Assembly (NCBI GenBank): GCA_022424805.1
Contig: JAKMGR010000596.1
Coordinates: 1-8,327 of the forward strand
Reading direction: 5' to 3'
Length of the DNA stretch: 8,327 nucleotides
Origin: Verrucomicrobiales bacterium
GTDB lineage: Bacteria > Verrucomicrobiota > Verrucomicrobiia > Verrucomicrobiales > DEV007
The notes beneath the pieces were generated by a model that saw nothing but the letters and a program-made list of their open reading frames with translations, searched no databases and had not been told where the DNA came from. Shown piece by piece: positions 6,003 through 8,327 of the stretch. Made by a program: the position numbers and the translations under genes. The number at the start of each line of letters is the position of its first letter. The stretch's first letter is position 1.

Positions 6003-7310
6003 ATGAACCGCAATATCCCTCTCTTCATCGCGTTCCGGCTGCTGTTCAATGCACGGTTTTACTATCCGATCTTTGCGGTGATTCAGTTGGACTACGGACT
6101 GACGATGCCGCAGTTCGCAATCCTGAATGCGATCTGGGCAGTGTCGATTGTGTTGCTGGAAGTGCCGTCGGGAGCGCTTGCTGACCGCATTGGGAGAAAG
6201 CGCATGGTCGTGCTCGCCTCGGTTCTGATGGTTCTGGAGATGGCGCTGATTGCTTTCGTGCCGCTCGGAAATGTCACCCTTGTATTCTGGGTGTGGGTAA
6301 TCAATCGCGTTCTCTCTGGCGCGGCCGAAGCGGCCGCGAGCGGTGCCGATGAAGCTCTCGCTTACGACTCGATTCCGGAGGAGGATCAGAAAATTCGCTG
6401 GCCGGGCGTCCTTTCCCGGCTCATGACCCTGTCCTCGCTTGCCTTTGTGGTGGCAATGTTAGTCGGCGCCGCGGTCTACGATCCGGCTTTTCTCAATCGA
6501 GTCATCGGATGGTTTGGCGGAGAAGGGAATTTCGACAAAGAAACCGTTTTGCGTTTCCCGGTGTATCTCACCCTCGCCACTGCTATCTGCGCGGTGATCG
6601 TCAGCCTCGCCATGAAAGAACCGGAGCGCGATTCCGGACGCGACGAGAGCTGCTCGATGTGGGGAGAGATCTTCGAAGTGGGAAAATGGATTCTCCAGAA
6701 GCCCTTTGTCTACGCGATCATTCTCGCTGCGCTCGTTCATGACAGCGTCGTGCGACTCTTTCTTACCTCCTCATCCGAATACTATCGGCTCATCGATATA
6801 CCCGTAGCCTGGTTTGGGCCGATTGGAGCCGCCCTCGCGGGGCTAGGTATTTTTGTTCCGAAAATCGCCGAGTGGCTCGTGAGGCATCGATCGATCCGCA
6901 ACAATTATTCAATCGTTTCTATTGTGACCATTATCGGGCTGATCGGTCTGGCGTTTGCGTTTCCAATCTGGGGAGTCCTGATCGCGATATTTTTCCGATT
7001 CGGAATGGGCCTCCTGAATTTCTTTACCTCGAACTATCTCAATGCCGAGGTCGATTCCCGTCGTCGCGCCACCGTGCTCAGTTTCCGGGGTCTCGCTCTC
7101 AATGTCGGCTTTGGCGTCGTCAGTGGAATGTATGCCCTTCTTCTCGCCGGCTTGCGAGAGGAAGGGGAAGAGAGCATCTCTGCCTTTCGCGAGAGCCTTT
7201 ACTGGTTGCCAGGATTTTTCCTCGTCATGCTCGCTGCCTATTTGATCTGGTTTTTCCGCAGGGCGAATCGGGAGGTGCCGGACGAGCATGTGCATCCGCG
7301 GGAACACTGA
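6003..7310 (+). CDS. MFS transporter
   Basis: This 435-residue inner-membrane protein is a major facilitator superfamily transporter with about 12 predicted helices, moving a small solute by a gradient-driven mechanism. Evidence includes the motif-A-like loop between helices 2 and 3 (GALADRIGRKRMVV, residues 57-70) preceded by LLEVPS, and the SGADEALAYDS segment at 103-113, which recalls an MFS subgroup with SGTDxAxxYD. A long hydrophilic central loop lies at about 203-221 (MKEPERDSGRDESC), and helices fill the second half. The C-terminal tail is charged (FFRRANREVPDEHV). I chose the ATG at 6003. An in-frame GTG at 5937 would add 22 polar residues encoded through the palindrome, which is unlikely. 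No Shine-Dalgarno is present. The substrate cannot be deduced; drug or metabolite export is only a possibility. Confidence 0.9.
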   Translation: MNRNIPLFIAFRLLFNARFYYPIFAVIQLDYGLTMPQFAILNAIWAVSIVLLEVPSGALADRIGRKRMVVLASVLMVLEMALIAFVPLGNVTLVFWVWVINRVLSGAAEAAASGADEALAYDSIPEEDQKIRWPGVLSRLMTLSSLAFVVAMLVGAAVYDPAFLNRVIGWFGGEGNFDKETVLRFPVYLTLATAICAVIVSLAMKEPERDSGRDESCSMWGEIFEVGKWILQKPFVYAIILAALVHDSVVRLFLTSSSEYYRLIDIPVAWFGPIGAALAGLGIFVPKIAEWLVRHRSIRNNYSIVSIVTIIGLIGLAFAFPIWGVLIAIFFRFGMGLLNFFTSNYLNAEVDSRRRATVLSFRGLALNVGFGVVSGMYALLLAGLREEGEESISAFRESLYWLPGFFLVMLAAYLIWFFRRANREVPDEHVHPREH

Positions 7311-7352
7311 GAGCCCGGGATCCCCGGATCCGCCGTTCTGGAGGACGACCAG

Positions 7353-7818
7353 TTATTCGAGCATGGTAGAGAGCACGAAAGTCCCTAACGAGAATAACAG
7401 CATCATCGCAAAATCGGACCGAGCATTTTCCCGATCAGCTCTTTGCGCTAGAGAATCAGGCTGCCGAGCCACAAAAGAAACGATATTCGAATCCACGCAG
7501 CTGCGAATATATTTAGTGTATTGAAAGGAAAAGTGCTCGGTCCGGGATGACTCATCGTATCAAGCATCATCTTGATACCGGCAATCCCATACCAGCACTC
7601 CACACCGACTACTCAACCGGCATACCAAACAAAATACGTGGGGTTTTTCTTCCTGAATCCCGAAAAGAGAAGGAAGAGGCTGATTCCGATGAAGAAAAGT
7701 TTATGGATTGGCGGCCGCCAGAAAACCCAATCCTTAAAAAACCTGCACATTCTGGTAACGATTCCTTCATTTCACGAACACCGGGATCCATGTTGTCGAG
7801 GACGCGATGTGAAAGCAA
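7353..7818 (-). pseudogene. Decayed small membrane-protein gene
   Basis: One minus-strand frame from an ATG at 7750 reads [20 protein letters not shown], then [20 protein letters not shown] and VWYAG, and meets a TGA at 7613-7615. It resumes in the same frame with [20 protein letters not shown] and later NTLNIFAAAWIRISFLLWLG, up to a TAG at 7448-7450. It resumes again with RKELIGKMLGPILR and, after a one-base frame change, MMLLFSLGTFVLSTMLE to a TAA at 7353. Upstream, another frame ([20 protein letters not shown]) would join it at the A6 run 7736-7741 if one base were missing. Composition is protein-like throughout, with about four hydrophobic helices. I do not recognise the family. Two nonsense codons plus frame changes indicate a pseudogene; the exact 5' end is uncertain. 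Confidence 0.55.
7415..7544. repeat. Long inverted repeat enclosing smaller hairpins
   Basis: CGGACCGAGCATTTTCC (7415-7431) pairs with GGAAAAGTGCTCGGTCCG (7527-7544): 17 pairs with a single bulged G, enclosing 95 nt. The enclosed part has further short stems: CTCT/AGAG (7439-7453), GGCT/AGCC (7459-7470) and ATATTCG/CGAATAT (7483-7510). The element lies wholly within the decayed membrane-protein gene. No flanking target duplication is evident. It may be a structured RNA, a small insertion, or coincidence in former coding sequence. Confidence 0.4.
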
Positions 7819-7892
7819 GAATTCTCATCGACCCCTGGCAGCTGCGTCATAGTCTTGGTGCAACTTTTTCCCGTTTCCGTAGTTTATTCACC

Positions 7893-8327
7893 ATGACCAA
7901 ATCGTCCTTCCTTCTACTCCTCGCAGTTTTTGCCTTTCCTGCCGCCGCGCAGGAAAACCAGCCGAAACGTAAGGGCCCCGGGAACATGGCAAAGTCGAAG
8001 GCGGAGTTTCAGGCGGCAGTCGAAATACGATCCGACATCGACTACGTCGGGAACGACAATCCCCGCCAGAAACTGGATCTCTTTCTTCCAAAGGGCCGCG
8101 CTGCTGATGCTGAGCCCTTGCCTCTTGTTGTGTTCATCCACGGAGGAGGATGGGCAAAAGGGGACAAGCGTTCAGGCCTCTTCCGCCTTCGGGAATTCCT
8201 GCTGACGAAAAAATACGCCGGCGCTTCCATTGGCTACCGACTCTCGGATGAGGCGCAGTGGCCTTCACAGATTCACGATTGCAAAGCGGCGATTCGCTGG
8301 CTGCGGGCGAACGCAGGAGATCTCGGT
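7893..8327 (+). CDS. Secreted alpha/beta-hydrolase (HGGGW esterase), 3' truncated by window
   Basis: The first 145 residues of a secreted esterase/lipase-like alpha/beta-hydrolase are present; the gene runs off the window. The product begins [20 protein letters not shown], a signal peptide with probable cleavage after residue 19. Then come the segment [19 protein letters not shown] (49-67), typical of BD-FAE / Abhydrolase_3 esterases, the oxyanion motif HGGGW at 83-87, the strand GASIGYRLS at 110-118, and [13 protein letters not shown] at 129-141 just before the expected nucleophile elbow (GxSxGG), which lies beyond the window. Enzymes of this type cleave small acyl or feruloyl/acetyl esters; the substrate here is unknown. 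The ATG at 7893 lacks a Shine-Dalgarno sequence (upstream TTTATTCACC) but is fixed by the signal peptide. It adds to the secreted esterases at the other end of the window. Confidence 0.88.
   Translation, partial: MTKSSFLLLLAVFAFPAAAQENQPKRKGPGNMAKSKAEFQAAVEIRSDIDYVGNDNPRQKLDLFLPKGRAADAEPLPLVVFIHGGGWAKGDKRSGLFRLREFLLTKKYAGASIGYRLSDEAQWPSQIHDCKAAIRWLRANAGDLG

Larger units (their letters stand above)
7311..7892. other. 582-nt region with no intact gene
   Basis: No intact gene lies between the MFS gene and the terminal hydrolase gene. It contains a decayed minus-strand membrane-protein gene (7353-7818) and a long inverted repeat (7415-7544). A small GC hairpin directly follows the MFS stop (CCGGG at 7315-7319, CCCGG at 7323-7327) without a T-tract. 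Positions 7819-7892 hold only the presumed upstream region of the hydrolase gene, with no clear promoter boxes. Confidence 0.55.

Noticed and set aside
7557..7578. Perfect 8-bp hairpin GTATCAAG / CTTGATAC with 6-nt loop
   Set aside because: It lies in the decayed gene's former coding sequence (GIKMMLDT) with no T-tract; the coding pattern explains it better than a terminator.
7613..7615. In-frame TGA read as recoding (selenocysteine or Trp)
   Set aside because: Other genes here use TGA and TAG as normal stops, and the same frame also has a TAG and a frame change, so decay is simpler.
1..8327. CRISPR arrays, tRNA or rRNA genes, intact insertion sequences, toxin-antitoxin or phage-defence modules
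   Set aside because: Reading both strands showed no regularly spaced repeats, no cloverleaf or rRNA segments, no transposase, and no gene with a defence-related domain.

Overview
The window is an ordinary-looking stretch of bacterial chromosome with moderate GC. It encodes mainly secreted or periplasmic hydrolases and housekeeping proteins. The best taxonomic guess is Verrucomicrobiota (Verrucomicrobiales-like), with Planctomycetota as the alternative. The reasons are the mix of a SASA-type carbohydrate esterase, a COG4099-type esterase carrying an EF-hand, an EF-hand lipoprotein, a HGGGW-type esterase and a Verrucomicrobia-style Tat leader of an intradiol dioxygenase (decayed), together with weak use of Shine-Dalgarno sequences. 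This is inference from gene content, not a phylogenetic result.

Layout. 21-812 (-) is a secreted SASA/CE6-like acetylesterase. It diverges from 916-1971 (+), a secreted EF-hand plus alpha/beta-hydrolase esterase. The esterase converges on and overlaps by 4 nt with 1968-3497 (-), an archaeal/eukaryotic-type prolyl-tRNA synthetase. Divergent from proS is a small forward cluster: a MOSC-domain protein (3581-4054), a DUF2721 membrane protein overlapping it by 4 nt (4051-4443), and, after an 83-nt gap, a RidA-family protein (4529-4966). Positions 4967-5357 hold no intact gene but contain two minus-strand coding relics. An EF-hand lipoprotein (5358-5831, -) then diverges from an MFS transporter (6003-7310, +). 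Positions 7311-7892 hold no intact gene but contain a decayed membrane-protein gene on the minus strand. The window ends inside a secreted alpha/beta-hydrolase (7893 onward, +).

How the genes fit together. The hydrolases at both ends would suit release of acyl groups from plant or algal polysaccharides or other esters outside the cytoplasm. The remaining genes are unrelated single-function units. No defence system, CRISPR array, tRNA, rRNA, intact insertion sequence or biosynthetic cluster is visible. The signals most worth checking are non-coding or decayed: a near-perfect 30-bp palindrome just before the MFS start, a long inverted repeat enclosing smaller hairpins at 7415-7544, and three gene relics. 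I do not see convincing evidence of a previously undescribed multi-gene system.
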